Shown here: positions 16,080-25,163 of the stretch, piece after piece
Numbering within the stretch: the first letter of the stretch is position 1
How the letters are laid out: the number at the start of each line of letters is the position of its first letter
Origin: JAAYZH01 sp964479695
GTDB taxonomy: Bacteria; Bacillota; Clostridia; Saccharofermentanales; Fastidiosipilaceae
Direction: 5' to 3'
Assembly: GCA_964479695.1 (NCBI GenBank)
Contig: CAYZSO010000002.1
Span: 62,001-126,000 of the forward strand
Length of the DNA: 64,000 nt
Notes under the pieces: generated by a model
What the model was told of the DNA's origin: nothing
Seen by the model: only the letters and a program-made list of their open reading frames with translations
The model's database searches: none
Position numbers and translations under genes: made by a program

Positions 16080-16433
16080 CTAGAGCTTGCTCTCGTAATC
16101 GAGGTCTTCGCCAATGGTGAGGTCAATACGCATCAGCCTGGCAAAGAACGCTCTATCTTCAGCGGTCATTTTGCGGAGGTAGGGGTCTTTGGCCTGATGA
16201 AGAGTTTCTTCGATTGCCAAAGACTCATCCGCCAGCAGCTGTTCCTTGATCACTAGAAATTGGTACATCAGAAGGTCTTTCTGCTTGACAGAGGAAATCC
16301 GCTCAAAAAGCGTAAGGAGCTTCTCGCGCTGAGCCAGGCCGTAGGGCAGAAGTTTCTGCTGGTATGCTTTTGCATCAGCTTCCCGCTGCGCCTTCGAACG
16401 CGTGTCGAACCACTTACTGAAAAAATCGCTCAT
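16080..16433 (-). CDS. Small charged protein of unknown function
   Basis: A 117-residue soluble, mostly helical protein starting MSDFFSKWFDTRSKAQRE and ending DLTIGEDLDYESKL. No family is recognised. The ATG at 16433 follows AAAGGAGGG at 10 nt; the segment further upstream has no coding character. It is divergent from the zincin gene at 16614. The ribosome binding site is fused to a copy of the dispersed motif (TTTGGCC on the plus strand at 16449). Confidence 0.65.
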   Translation of the reverse strand: MSDFFSKWFDTRSKAQREADAKAYQQKLLPYGLAQREKLLTLFERISSVKQKDLLMYQFLVIKEQLLADESLAIEETLHQAKDPYLRKMTAEDRAFFARLMRIDLTIGEDLDYESKL

Positions 16434-16613
16434 GGGGTTGTGCCCTCCTTTGGCCATATAGTCATTGTAGAGGAAACCGCCGGCTGAAGGAAGGCCTGAA
16501 GCGCTGGTGATCTGGGTGGTGACACGGGCACGACCGATACAGGCCAAACGAGGTGAATCGTGTTACGCTTGATGAAAGCAGTGGCACGAAACAATTGGCG
16601 AAAGGAGGCCTTC

Positions 16614-16994
16614 ATGACAATTGATGAAATGCGTGAGGTGTTGGGCGAGCTGGCGGACGAACTTCCAGAGGGCTTCTTCCGAAATCTCAATGGTGGGATC
16701 ATCGTTTCGCCGGCTGTGAAATACCATCCGCGCGGAGTTGAAGCTGGCAAAACCCTTTACATCATGGCCGAATATACGTCCGGCGGCCACATGGGCCGCC
16801 AGATCGTCGTCTATCATGGGTCATTTGAGCGAGTCTACGGGCATCTGCCGCGTGAAGCATACAAGGATCGACTGCGCTCCACTTTGCGTCACGAATTTCG
16901 CCACCACATCGAAGGACTCTCCAACTTGATGGACTTAGAAGTCGAGGACAAAATCCAGATTAACCGCTTTTTAAGCGAGGATCAGGGTGAGTAG
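16614..16994 (+). CDS. Zincin-like metallopeptidase family protein
   Basis: A 126-residue protein with the HExxH zinc-protease motif in LRHEFRHHIEGL at about residue 97-104. The upstream segment LYIMAEYTSGGHMGRQIVVYHGSF is typical of minimal zincin domains found in Firmicutes and Actinobacteria. It has no signal peptide and is probably cytoplasmic; substrate unknown. I chose the ATG at 16614 because AAAGGAGG lies just upstream. Confidence 0.75.
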   Translation: MTIDEMREVLGELADELPEGFFRNLNGGIIVSPAVKYHPRGVEAGKTLYIMAEYTSGGHMGRQIVVYHGSFERVYGHLPREAYKDRLRSTLRHEFRHHIEGLSNLMDLEVEDKIQINRFLSEDQGE

Positions 16995-17022
16995 AGCGGC
17001 AGCCGCTGAGCCAAACTTTTTC

Positions 17023-17100
17023 CTTTGCTCTTACGTTTGCCCTTTCATTTGCTCTTACGCTTGCCCTTACGTTTGCTCCTACGTTTGCTCTTGCGTTTCC
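17023..17100. repeat. 12-bp tandem repeat ACGTTTGCTCTT
   Basis: Six or so imperfect units of GCTCTTACGTTT fill the gap between the zincin stop and the VOC protein stop and run over the last codons of the latter. It is a short non-coding tandem tract. Confidence 0.7.
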
Positions 17101-17534
17101 GGCTCCCAAACCATAATCTGCCAGTGCACGCCAAATTGATCCTTCAGTTGCCCGAAGAGCGGTGCAAAGAAAGTTTCCTCAATCGGCATGATAACCTCGG
17201 CACCTGCATCCACAAAAGCTTGCCAAACTCTTTTGACTTCGGCCACATCGGAATGTGACCAGTTAAGTGTCACAGAATCACCGAAGGCCGTGTTCATAAA
17301 CGGGTTGTCACTCATCATGACCGTGGTATCGCCGATCCGAATCGCGGAATTCATGATCGCATCATCGGGCATGTCGGGGATATCGGAAGGATCCGCACTT
17401 TCATCCGGCGGAATGTCCTTCCACTCCATGACGCCGGTAATCGCACCATGGAAGACATCTTTGTAAAAATTCAGCGCATCCCTGGTATTTCCGTCAAAAG
17501 ACAGATACGCCTCTATGTGTCCTTGGTTAGCCAT
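17079..17534 (-). CDS. VOC-superfamily protein (PhnB/3-demethylubiquinone methyltransferase-like fold)
   Basis: A 151-residue glyoxalase-fold protein starting MANQGHIEAYLSFDGNTRDALNFYKDVFHG and ending with FGQLKDQFGVHWQIMVW, the classical PhnB-like pattern. Such proteins bind metals or small molecules, but activities are rarely known. The ATG at 17534 follows AAGGAGG at 5 nt. A second related protein is encoded divergently at 17832. Confidence 0.85.
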   Translation of the reverse strand: MANQGHIEAYLSFDGNTRDALNFYKDVFHGAITGVMEWKDIPPDESADPSDIPDMPDDAIMNSAIRIGDTTVMMSDNPFMNTAFGDSVTLNWSHSDVAEVKRVWQAFVDAGAEVIMPIEETFFAPLFGQLKDQFGVHWQIMVWEPETQEQT

Positions 17535-17831
17535 AAAAACCTCCTTGGGTGTTTCGGAATTCATCCGTTCAGGATCAGTTCAATCCGAACGCAGAACGCA
17601 GAACAGATCCCGCGCAGAATACATCCGAAATGCAAATCTCTCAACGGATTCATCTTCCAGAATCCGAAAGGGCGCGTCTATCACATTGGGTACCTGAAAC
17701 CTTAAATTCCTTAAACTCTTGTGGCATGCACGAATTCACTCTCAAGCGTTAGAATGTTTCAGGGGGGCGGCTTTGGCCGCGGTATGATGAAGCTAAATCG
17801 GCGGTTGCTAAACCCCGTGAGGAGGTACACC

Positions 17832-18296
17832 ATGAACAAGTTATATCCATGCCTCTGGTTCCACGATAATAATTGTGCCGAGGCCGTTGCATACTATGTT
17901 ACTGTGTTTCCTGATAGCCGCATCAACGAGATTGTTTACTACCCGGACGAGCGGCTTGACGAGCATTTTGAGGGCATGAAAGGGAAAGTCCTGACAGCTG
18001 ATTTCACGCTCAATGGTACGCGCTTCATCGGCCTGGATGGAGGTCCGTATTTCCAATTCAGCGAGGCGATTTCGTTCGTGATCGATTGCAAAGATCAGGC
18101 GGAGATCGACTATTACTGGGAGAAACTGTCACATGTTCCGGAATCGGAACAGTGCGGCTGGGTGAAAGATCGCTTCGGTCTCTCTTGGCAAATCGTGCCG
18201 GAGAACTTAGCCTCCCTCATGCAAACGGATCGGCAGATTGAGGCTTTTATGCAGATGAAAAAAATCAACATCCAAGAACTGGAGACGCTTGCCTAA
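17832..18296 (+). CDS. VOC-superfamily protein (3-dmu-9_3-mt type)
   Basis: A 154-residue protein of the same fold as the divergent neighbour: NKLYPCLWFHDNNCAEAVAYY, TRFIGLDGGPYFQFSEAISF and VKDRFGLSWQIVP are diagnostic. The ATG at 17832 follows GGAGGTACACC. The stop codon overlaps the next gene's start (TAATG), so it forms a two-gene operon with the acetyltransferase. Confidence 0.87.
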   Translation: MNKLYPCLWFHDNNCAEAVAYYVTVFPDSRINEIVYYPDERLDEHFEGMKGKVLTADFTLNGTRFIGLDGGPYFQFSEAISFVIDCKDQAEIDYYWEKLSHVPESEQCGWVKDRFGLSWQIVPENLASLMQTDRQIEAFMQMKKINIQELETLA

Positions 18297-18868
18297 TGAA
18301 CATGGAGATTGATGTTTCCGGCGTCGTGCTGGAGACGGAGCGCTTGCTGCTTCGCCCTTGGCAGAAGACCGACCTTAACGACCTCTACGCGTATGCATCG
18401 GTTGAGGGCGTTGGCGAAATGGCCGGTTGGCCGCACCACACGTCGCTGGAAGGATCTGCGAAAATCCTTGATGGTTTGATCGAGAATCGCGCGAATTTCG
18501 CGATCGTGCACCAGGAGACCTCGCGCGTGATCGGCTCCATCGGCTTCCACAAGTCCTGGGCATCGGATCTCCCTCGGTATCGATACGAGAAAATGACGGA
18601 GATTGGTTATGCTTTGGCCAAAGACGCCTGGGGCCAAGGTCTTATGCCTGAGGCTTGTGCGAAGGTGATTTCCTGGCTCTTTTTCGTCAAAGACGTTGAC
18701 ATCATCACGATCGGCCACTTCGTCCACAACGCCCGCTCCGAGCGTGTGATCAACAAGTTGGGCTTCACCTACGTCGAAACGGCGGACAAGTATGCGCCGC
18801 AACTCCAACAAACTTTCAAAGAAAAACACTACCTCATGCGGCGCCCACTTGGACGCCAGGCGCCCTGA
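18296..18868 (+). CDS. GNAT N-acetyltransferase, RimJ/RimL type
   Basis: A 190-residue acetyl-CoA-dependent transferase. LETERLLLRPWQKTDLNDLY at the N terminus, EIGYALAKDAWGQGLMPEA (acetyl-CoA pyrophosphate-binding loop) and NARSERVINKLGFTYVET are typical. The substrate may be a protein N terminus or small amine. It overlaps the VOC gene by one base. A full copy of the dispersed motif (18613) encodes part of the acetyl-CoA loop (ALAKDA), so the motif can be accommodated in a functional site. Confidence 0.9.
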   Translation: MNMEIDVSGVVLETERLLLRPWQKTDLNDLYAYASVEGVGEMAGWPHHTSLEGSAKILDGLIENRANFAIVHQETSRVIGSIGFHKSWASDLPRYRYEKMTEIGYALAKDAWGQGLMPEACAKVISWLFFVKDVDIITIGHFVHNARSERVINKLGFTYVETADKYAPQLQQTFKEKHYLMRRPLGRQAP

Positions 18869-18965
18869 TTCGTCAGCGCCTGATTGCCCGGCGGCTTGAT
18901 TGCCTGGCACCCGCGCCGACTTGGCGGCCGGCCTGGGTGGCCGACACATTTTTACCCGACGATTT

Positions 18966-20159
18966 TTACCCGGCGGTTGCCGGGGTGCTCGGCTTATGGG
19001 TCGCAGCCACCAATTTCTCGTGCATAGAAATCATGACGAGTAGGATGGCCAGCAAGAAGAACGGATACAAGGCGATGCTGATATTCTGTGCCAAGAGGCC
19101 GAAAAGCGGCGGCACAGCCAGTGTGCCGACATAAGCGCTGGCCATCTGCACGCCGATTAAAGCTTGCGAGCGCTCCGCGCCGAAATATTCCGGTGTCGAG
19201 TGAATAATGCTTGGGTAGATCGGCGCGCAGCCCAGTCCGATGAGGACAAGGCCAATCAGATCGGAGGTGCTTCCAAGCGGTAAGAGGATACCTAAAATGC
19301 CTAAGGCGATCACGACTTCACCGGCACGAATAAGCGTGCGATCATGGAAGCGAAGGGTCAAAAAGCCATTGAAAGCACGCCCCACCGTAATGCCTACATA
19401 GAAAAGGCTTCCCCACGCCGCGGCGGTTTCACTATCCATGCCGCGGTTCATCACGAGGAATGACGAAGCCCACATACCTGTGGTTTGCTCGATTGCACAA
19501 TAGCAGAAGAAGGTGAGCATGACGGCTTTGGCCCCCGGAATACGCAAAATCTCCGGAATAGTCAAAGCCTTCGCCTCAACATGATTGCCATTGCTGTCCA
19601 CGACTGTGGTTGGAGCCTTCTTCCACAGCGGCTGACTGAGCAGCAAAATGAAGGTCAGCGCGACCTGAATGATCACGATGTAGCGGTAACCCGCATGCCA
19701 ACTCTGACCACCTGTGAGCGCATAACCCATGATTGCGGGGCCGAGCGACGCGCCGATTCCCCACATGCAGTGAAGCCAACTCATATGCATGCTGGAGTAG
19801 TTGATTGCGACATAATTGTTCAGCGCTGCATCCACGGAACCGGCGCCCAAACCATAAGGAATTGCCCAAACGATGAGCATCCAGAACTCACTGCTGATCG
19901 AAAACCCGAAGAGCCCCAGTGCTGTCAAAGCTACACTGAACAGTGTGACTTTGCCTGTCCCGAGTTTACGGGTCAGCCGGTCGCTGTTGAGACTTGAAAT
20001 GATAGTGCCTATCGATATGATCGCCGAAATGATTCCGGCGTAATCCACGTTGACGCCCAGGTCCAGATGCATCACGGGCCAAGCAGACCCCAGCAGCGCG
20101 TCCGGCAGCCCTAAGCTGATAAAGGCTAAATAGATGATTAGTAAAAGCAAATTGACCAT
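18966..20159 (-). CDS. MFS transporter
   Basis: A 397-residue, 12-segment major facilitator protein. It begins MVNLLLLIIYLAFISLGLPDALLGSAWPVMH and has the loop motif NSDRLTRKLGTGK. The pattern resembles the FucP/GlpT-like or YitZ-type transporters of Clostridia; the substrate is unknown. The ATG at 20159 lies downstream of an AG-rich tract (GAGAGAAGAGAC). The upstream region contains pure GGTTG repeats, which could affect its expression. Confidence 0.86.
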   Translation of the reverse strand: MVNLLLLIIYLAFISLGLPDALLGSAWPVMHLDLGVNVDYAGIISAIISIGTIISSLNSDRLTRKLGTGKVTLFSVALTALGLFGFSISSEFWMLIVWAIPYGLGAGSVDAALNNYVAINYSSMHMSWLHCMWGIGASLGPAIMGYALTGGQSWHAGYRYIVIIQVALTFILLLSQPLWKKAPTTVVDSNGNHVEAKALTIPEILRIPGAKAVMLTFFCYCAIEQTTGMWASSFLVMNRGMDSETAAAWGSLFYVGITVGRAFNGFLTLRFHDRTLIRAGEVVIALGILGILLPLGSTSDLIGLVLIGLGCAPIYPSIIHSTPEYFGAERSQALIGVQMASAYVGTLAVPPLFGLLAQNISIALYPFFLLAILLVMISMHEKLVAATHKPSTPATAG

Positions 20160-20216
20160 GTCTCTTCTCTCTCTTCGTCTCTTCTCTGTTCTCTCTTCTC
20201 TGTTCGGCTCCACTGA

Positions 20217-20347
20217 TTGTTTGGGTTTGGGTTTGGGTTTGGGGTTGGGGTTGGGTTGGGTTGGGTTGGGGTCTGGGTTTGGGTTTTGTTTGTTATGTTG
20301 TGTTGTGTTTGGTTGGGTTGGGTTGGGTTGGGTTGGGTTGGGTTTGG
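20217..20347. repeat. G-rich GGGTTT/GGTTG simple sequence tract
   Basis: The plus strand carries GGGTTTGGGTTT units, then GGTTGGGGTTGGG, a TGTTGTG spacer and a clean run of the 5-bp unit GGTTG from 20311 to 20345 (about seven units). It starts 58 bp upstream of the MFS start. Four or more G-runs would allow a G-quadruplex on the plus strand, which is the template strand for the minus-strand MFS gene. Repeat number could vary by slippage. Confidence 0.8.
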
Positions 20348-20499
20348 GCGATACTTATACAAAAACGCACCGCAAGAATTCTATCTCAATGGGCTAAATA
20401 ATGTAAGGTCATGTCACGACGATTTTCATGGTCAATTTTCCAATTTTCATGGTCGTTAAGCGACCTTTGTTAATAGTTGTGAGTTCTTCGGCACTTATA

Positions 20500-21036
20500 G
20501 TGTGTGGATGTCGGTACGCATAAGCAGCTTATTGTTGCTGGTTTGAGCTTTCTGAAAACTCCAGTAGTATCAGGGATAGAAGGAGCGCCTGATTCTACTT
20601 ATAGCTCAACCAACCCAAAAGAGATTTCCAATCTGGTTCGGATCGGGAGACTTGCGACAACAAATATTTTCCAGAGAGGATCTGGACACTTGTTTACAGC
20701 CAGATGAATGATTACTGACCTGAAGACAGAAATTATTGAATGAATCCTGACCTCGACGGTATCATGATCTGCTAAAAGCACAGTACAAACAGGAAAAGAC
20801 CTTCCAAAACCAGAGTCTCCCGATCCGGTGTCGCAAGTTTCCTGATCCGAACCAAACTGCAAATAAAATAACACTCTCTCTAATCTTCGAAGAACAAATT
20901 TAGAAGAAATACGCCACCAAAACCGCTCCGCCAATAAGAACTTCAACGCAACAGAACAAATTCAGGAACAATACGCCGCCAAAACCGCTCCACCAACATG
21001 AACGCACTACATATGTTTTAAAAAAACTTATGTAGT
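20500..21036. repeat. Dispersed repeat element, copy 1 (222-bp core with inverted ends plus AT palindrome)
   Basis: The core is 20634-20854, with 26-bp inverted ends TGGTTCGGATC...CTTGCGACA and TGTCGCAAG...GATCCGAACCA (24 of 26 match). Inside are two direct repeats of TGAATGATTACTGACCT type. A tail with a ~60-bp unit (AATACGCCGCCAAAACCGC) occurs twice, and the AT-rich palindrome closes it at 21006-21036. Related copies are at 48.9 and 56.9 kb. The stretch from 20500 (CAGCTTATTGTTGCTGG) is also shared with copy 3. The frames across the copies contain stops, so it is likely non-coding. It fills the gap between the MFS gene and the 21224 gene. Confidence 0.75.
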
Positions 21037-21223
21037 CAAATGAAGTCAGAACTGTAGCCCCCTCCGCCAACACTTGAAATCGCTCACTGTACACATCCAG
21101 GAAAAATACCTTACCAAAACCGCACCACTGTTTACCCCTTTTTCTCTAGTTTGCTCTCTTCATTTTCGGTACTTTGGCAAGTGATTTTCTGCTAGAATGA
21201 CACTGATTGTGGAGGTGAAATAC

Positions 21224-21799
21224 ATGGGGAAAAAAGCATCACAAAGGCACAGTGCCTATACGGTCATGCAAGGTGTCTTGTCTGATCATACGGACAGAGG
21301 TTTCAAATATTCAACACGCGAAATTGATGAACTTCAATTCATCAGTAAATATGAGACTTTACCAGCCGGTCCCGACGGATATCAGTCAGGCGATGTAATG
21401 GGCTTAATCAGTGTTTTGGGTCCGACGAAAAAACAGCTGCTTTTCGGGGTTGGCATCGTGCGCCAAGATAAGAATGGCGAACCTTACCTTGCTGAAACAT
21501 CAGTTGAAAATAAGGTTGATGAGGCCAAGCGATTTATTCGCGACTATAAAAAATATATTGAGGAAACGCCATCACCTAAGATCCCGAATAACGGCAATGA
21601 AATCGCTGTTATTCTGCGCAAGCTTCAAACAACGATCAGCCAACTGGAGGCACAGAAGACGCCGGCAAGTAGCGAAACTTCAACCAACGATTCTACAACC
21701 GTCGACTCTGAAGCCGTCGAATCTGCAGGTAACGAATCCGTAGGCAACGAATCTGCAGGCGACGATTCTGCAGCCGCTGACTCTGAAACGGAAGAATAA
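21224..21799 (+). CDS. Hypothetical protein with acidic repeat tail
   Basis: A 191-residue protein with no recognised domain. The ATG at 21224 follows GGAGGTGAAATAC. Residues 1-140 are globular looking (GLISVLGPTKKQLLFGVGIVRQDKNGEPYL); the C terminus is a low-complexity Ser/Glu/Asn/Ala/Asp tail of VGNESAGDDSAAADSE units. No signal peptide or membrane segment. A good terminator follows about 100 bp downstream. Confidence 0.7.
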   Translation: MGKKASQRHSAYTVMQGVLSDHTDRGFKYSTREIDELQFISKYETLPAGPDGYQSGDVMGLISVLGPTKKQLLFGVGIVRQDKNGEPYLAETSVENKVDEAKRFIRDYKKYIEETPSPKIPNNGNEIAVILRKLQTTISQLEAQKTPASSETSTNDSTTVDSEAVESAGNESVGNESAGDDSAAADSETEE

Positions 21800-21901
21800 G
21801 CAGAAGAATCGACAGAAAAATCGACAGAAGAATCGCCAATAGATCAAGCAGTAGCTGACAAACCTGAATGAATCAAATAGCACAAATTGTCAGACATTTT
21901 A

Positions 21902-21929
21902 AAAGAGGAGCCTCGGCTCCTCTTTTTCC
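21902..21929. terminator. Rho-independent terminator (bidirectional)
   Basis: AAAGAGGAGCC and GGCTCCTCTTT form an 11-bp stem around a TC loop, with TTTTT on the plus side and AAAA on the other, so it can end both the 21224 gene and the glycerate kinase transcript coming from the right. Confidence 0.8.
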
Positions 21930-22037
21930 TTCTAGCCTCTACCCGCAACAACCCTAACCCGCAACAACTTCTACCTCTACAAGTCGTACCCGCTAGCCTC
22001 TACCCACAACAACATCTACCCGCAACAACCCTACCCT

Positions 22038-23174
22038 CTACAAGTCGTAAGCCTTGTAGAGGCGCATGATGGATTCGGTGGTTTTGGCGAGGTTGGATTT
22101 GCTTTTGAAGCGGGAGATTGAAAAATCTTCTGCCGTGCGGTTAATGCTGAACATCGCGGTTACGCCGAGGTCGTAGATCGCCGCGTCGTCCTCGGGAAGA
22201 CCACCGGCGATGACAAGAACGGGGGTGGAGGCGGCTTTGGCCCGGGAAGCGACACCTGCAACGACCTTGCCGCTCAGCGTCTGCGAATCAACTCGGCCTT
22301 CGCCTGTGAAAACGAGATCGGTGCCCACGAGGAGCTCGTCGAACTTCACCGTGTCGAGGACGACCTGGATGCCCATTTTGAGCTCCGAGCCGAAGAACGC
22401 AACCATGCCTGCACCCATGCCGCCCGCAGCGCCGGCTCCGGGAATATCCGCAACATCGACGCCTAGTTCGGTGTGAATTACTTGCGCCGCGTGACGAAGA
22501 TTGGCGTCCAGTTTGCGAACCATGGCTTCGTCAGCGCCTTTTTGCGGCCCAAAAACCGCCGCCGCCCCATTCGGACCGTAAAGTGGATTGTTGATATCAC
22601 ACATCGTCGTGATGGTGACGCCCTCCAACCGTTTCTGCGCTTCAGAGGCGTCAATTTTGCTGATTCTGTCCAAATCGGCGCCGATCGGAATGAATGGCTT
22701 GTTATCTTTATCGTAGAACACAACGCCCATCGCCGCGGCGGCTCCGCAACCCAAATCATTGGTGGCACTGCCGCCGAGCCCGATAATCAGGTTCGTCGCA
22801 CCGCGCTTAATGGCATCGAGAATCTGCTGCCCTACGCCGTAGGTGGTGGTGAGCGACGGGTCGCGCCTGGCCTCATCGACCAGCGGCAGACCGGCGCAGG
22901 ATGCCATTTCGATCACTGCCGTACCATCGGGCAGGATGGCGTAGTAGCTTTGCAGATCCTCGAGATAGGGGCCGGAGCACGTGATGTGCACCTTTTCGCC
23001 GCCCATCGCCGTCAGAAAGGCATCAACACTGCCCTCCCCGCCGTCCGCGACCGGAACCTGCAGAATTTCCGCATCCGGGTAGAAACGGCGGATCTGCTCC
23101 GTCATAATTTCGCAAATCTCCGTCGAACTTAGCGTGCCCTTGAATGAGTCTGGTATGAGGATAACTTTTTTCAC
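22038..23174 (-). CDS. glxK: Glycerate kinase (GlxK/GarK family)
   Basis: Phosphorylates D-glycerate to 2- or 3-phosphoglycerate, feeding glycolysis. The 378-residue protein shows the family pattern from IPDSFKGTLSSTEIC and VADGGEGSVDAFL through IGLGGSATNDLGCGAAAAMG to FTGEGRVDSQTLSGKVVAGVA. The start codon is GTG at 23174. It lies downstream of the GntP permease and the CdaR-like regulator on the same strand, forming a glycerate or sugar-acid module. Confidence 0.95.
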   Translation of the reverse strand: MKKVILIPDSFKGTLSSTEICEIMTEQIRRFYPDAEILQVPVADGGEGSVDAFLTAMGGEKVHITCSGPYLEDLQSYYAILPDGTAVIEMASCAGLPLVDEARRDPSLTTTYGVGQQILDAIKRGATNLIIGLGGSATNDLGCGAAAAMGVVFYDKDNKPFIPIGADLDRISKIDASEAQKRLEGVTITTMCDINNPLYGPNGAAAVFGPQKGADEAMVRKLDANLRHAAQVIHTELGVDVADIPGAGAAGGMGAGMVAFFGSELKMGIQVVLDTVKFDELLVGTDLVFTGEGRVDSQTLSGKVVAGVASRAKAASTPVLVIAGGLPEDDAAIYDLGVTAMFSINRTAEDFSISRFKSKSNLAKTTESIMRLYKAYDL

Positions 23175-23315
23175 CGATATGCCCTGCCTTTATCAGAAGT
23201 GTGTCCCATCGCCTCAGCAGCCGAGGAACGATGGTGGTTGGAGGTGGCTTTGGCCAAAGCCGCCCCCATCAAACTCTTGTTGTTGATTCTAACTTACTCG
23301 TGCGTGCGAAGTCGC

Positions 23316-24719
23316 CTAGCGGAAAATGAAATACAAGATGTACACGCCGACCATAGCACTGAGGCCTTCAACCAAAGTAACCATCGTTTGCGTCTTGTAG
23401 CCTTTTTCCGGGGTGAGGCCGCCGAAATTCGTGACCACCCAGAAATAGGAATCGTTCGCGTGGGAGACGGTCATCGCGCCGGCGCCGATTGCCATAACAG
23501 TCAGGGAAATCAAAACCGGTGTATTAAGACCCAGGAGCGAAAGCAGCGGCGCCACAATACCGGCCGTGGTAGTCATGGCGACTGTCGAGGAACCTTGTGC
23601 TGTCTTCAAGATTGCGGACAGCAAGAAGGGGAAGAAGATACCAATTGCCTGAAGCGCGGACACGTTTTGGGTGATGTAACCAATCATGCCGGATTCCGCA
23701 ATCACGCGGCCCAGCACACCGCCGGCAGCCGTCACGAAAAGGATCGGGCCCGTCACGCGAAGCGTATCGTCCGTTAACTGGTAGAAGCTGTCCAGCGTGT
23801 TCGTATCAATCAGCAGGAAAACACCAAAAACAGTACCCACAGCCAAAGCGATAATCGGCGTCCCCAAAAAAGAGCAGACTTCGTAGAGCATGCCGGTCCA
23901 ATTGGCCATCGCAGCAATGGAACCCAAGGCCATCAACAGAATTGGCACCACGATCGGCGCAAAAGAAAGCCACGCATTCGGAATCTTGCCGTATTCAGCG
24001 ACAATCTCTTCATACGTTTTCACGACTTCGCCTTCTTGCTCTTCGTCTTCAGTCGACTTGACTTTCTTGCCGATATAATTGGCGTAAATGAAGGCGCCAA
24101 TCAGCGCAGGAATCGATACCAAAGCCCCCATCCCCATCACCAACAACAGATTCACCGGCTGCCCCGCCCCCTCATAGAGTGTGTTGGCTGCCGCGATCGG
24201 GCCCGGTGTGGGCGGGATGAACACGTGCGATGCATAGAGGCCCGCGGAGAGGCAGACGGTCATGGCGACGCTGGATGCGCCGGTTCTTTTCGTCATGGCT
24301 TTGCGGATCGGGTTCAGGATGACGAAGCCGGAATCGCAGAACACCGGGATGGACACGATCCAACCCATTAAGCCTATGGCCAAAGTCGGGTGATTCGGCC
24401 CCACGAGCTTAACAACGACATCCGCCAATTTGATGGCGGCTCCGGTTTTCTCCAGAATCGAACCGATCAAAGCCCCCAAAATTATCACGATACCGATACT
24501 CGAGAAAGTGGACGAGAAGCCTGCGCCAATGACATTGGCAAGTCCTAGACGGGTAACACCGTCTGTTGTTTTGTTCACCAGCGGAATCCCCGCGATCAGA
24601 CCGAACAAAAGCGAAACAGTCATAATCGACAGGAATGGGTGAACCTTCCATTTTGAGATTGCGACGATCATCAGTACGATCGCAATCACAAACACAATAA
24701 TGAGTGGTAATCCTTGCAT
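23316..24719 (-). CDS. GntP-family gluconate/glycerate permease
   Basis: A 467-residue membrane protein with 12-14 segments typical of H+-coupled gluconate/D-glycerate permeases. GLIAGIPLVNKTTDGVT, PVFCDSGFVILNPIRKAM, HVFIPPTPGPIAAA and TVSHANDSYFWVV are diagnostic. Located between CdaR and glycerate kinase, D-glycerate is the most likely substrate. The ATG at 24719 follows TAGGGGG. The central cytoplasmic loop is acidic (EDEEQEGE). Confidence 0.93.
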   Translation of the reverse strand: MQGLPLIIVFVIAIVLMIVAISKWKVHPFLSIMTVSLLFGLIAGIPLVNKTTDGVTRLGLANVIGAGFSSTFSSIGIVIILGALIGSILEKTGAAIKLADVVVKLVGPNHPTLAIGLMGWIVSIPVFCDSGFVILNPIRKAMTKRTGASSVAMTVCLSAGLYASHVFIPPTPGPIAAANTLYEGAGQPVNLLLVMGMGALVSIPALIGAFIYANYIGKKVKSTEDEEQEGEVVKTYEEIVAEYGKIPNAWLSFAPIVVPILLMALGSIAAMANWTGMLYEVCSFLGTPIIALAVGTVFGVFLLIDTNTLDSFYQLTDDTLRVTGPILFVTAAGGVLGRVIAESGMIGYITQNVSALQAIGIFFPFLLSAILKTAQGSSTVAMTTTAGIVAPLLSLLGLNTPVLISLTVMAIGAGAMTVSHANDSYFWVVTNFGGLTPEKGYKTQTMVTLVEGLSAMVGVYILYFIFR

Positions 24720-25163
24720 GAGAACCCCCTAAAAATTTGCCTTTACTTAAATTTTCCTGGCTTGCAACGGTTGGCAACGTTTGGCAATGCTTGGCAATGC
24801 TTGGCAATGCTTGGCAATGCTTGGGATCTGTTGTTAACGGTTGTTAACAGCTATTTACGGTTGTAAACGATTGTTAACGGTTGGCAATACCGACTTCATG
24901 CGAATGGCTGCTTCATTCGCTTGTACTTCGTGCATGCTGCGTGCGCGCTTCATGTGTCCTTTTGTACGTTCCACATGTGCGTTTCGCAGGTATCAACTTG
25001 TCCGTTTATTTCCGATTATTCCGCGCCAATTGTGCCAATTTGTGCTATCCAGGTCAGGCTGAATTCATTATAATTTAACTTTTTGTTTAAAAACATAGTC
25101 TCTGTACCAAATCTCTCTCCATTTCTTGTGTCAGGAGAACTCTCATGCCAATTTTTTACAGAT
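24720..25163. repeat. 444-bp gap with TTGGCAATGC and TTGTTAACGG tandem repeats
   Basis: About 24760-24820 has five units of TTGGCAATGC, followed by three or four units of GGTTGTTAAC to about 24885. Around 24890-24980 is a weaker repeat with TTCATGCG/TTCGTGCATGC. A perfect minus-strand -10 hexamer TATAAT is present at 25072-25067 with a weak -35, perhaps serving the permease. No gene is visible. Confidence 0.6.

Noticed and set aside
20138..20362. Peptide of TQPNPTQPNP repeats
   Set aside because: It is only the translation of the simple GGTTG/GGGTTT tract; no ribosome site and no globular part.
20599..20946. Possible short protein conserved between repeat copies
   Set aside because: The frame is interrupted by stops in copy 2; the apparent peptide similarity with copies 2 and 3 follows from the DNA repeat.
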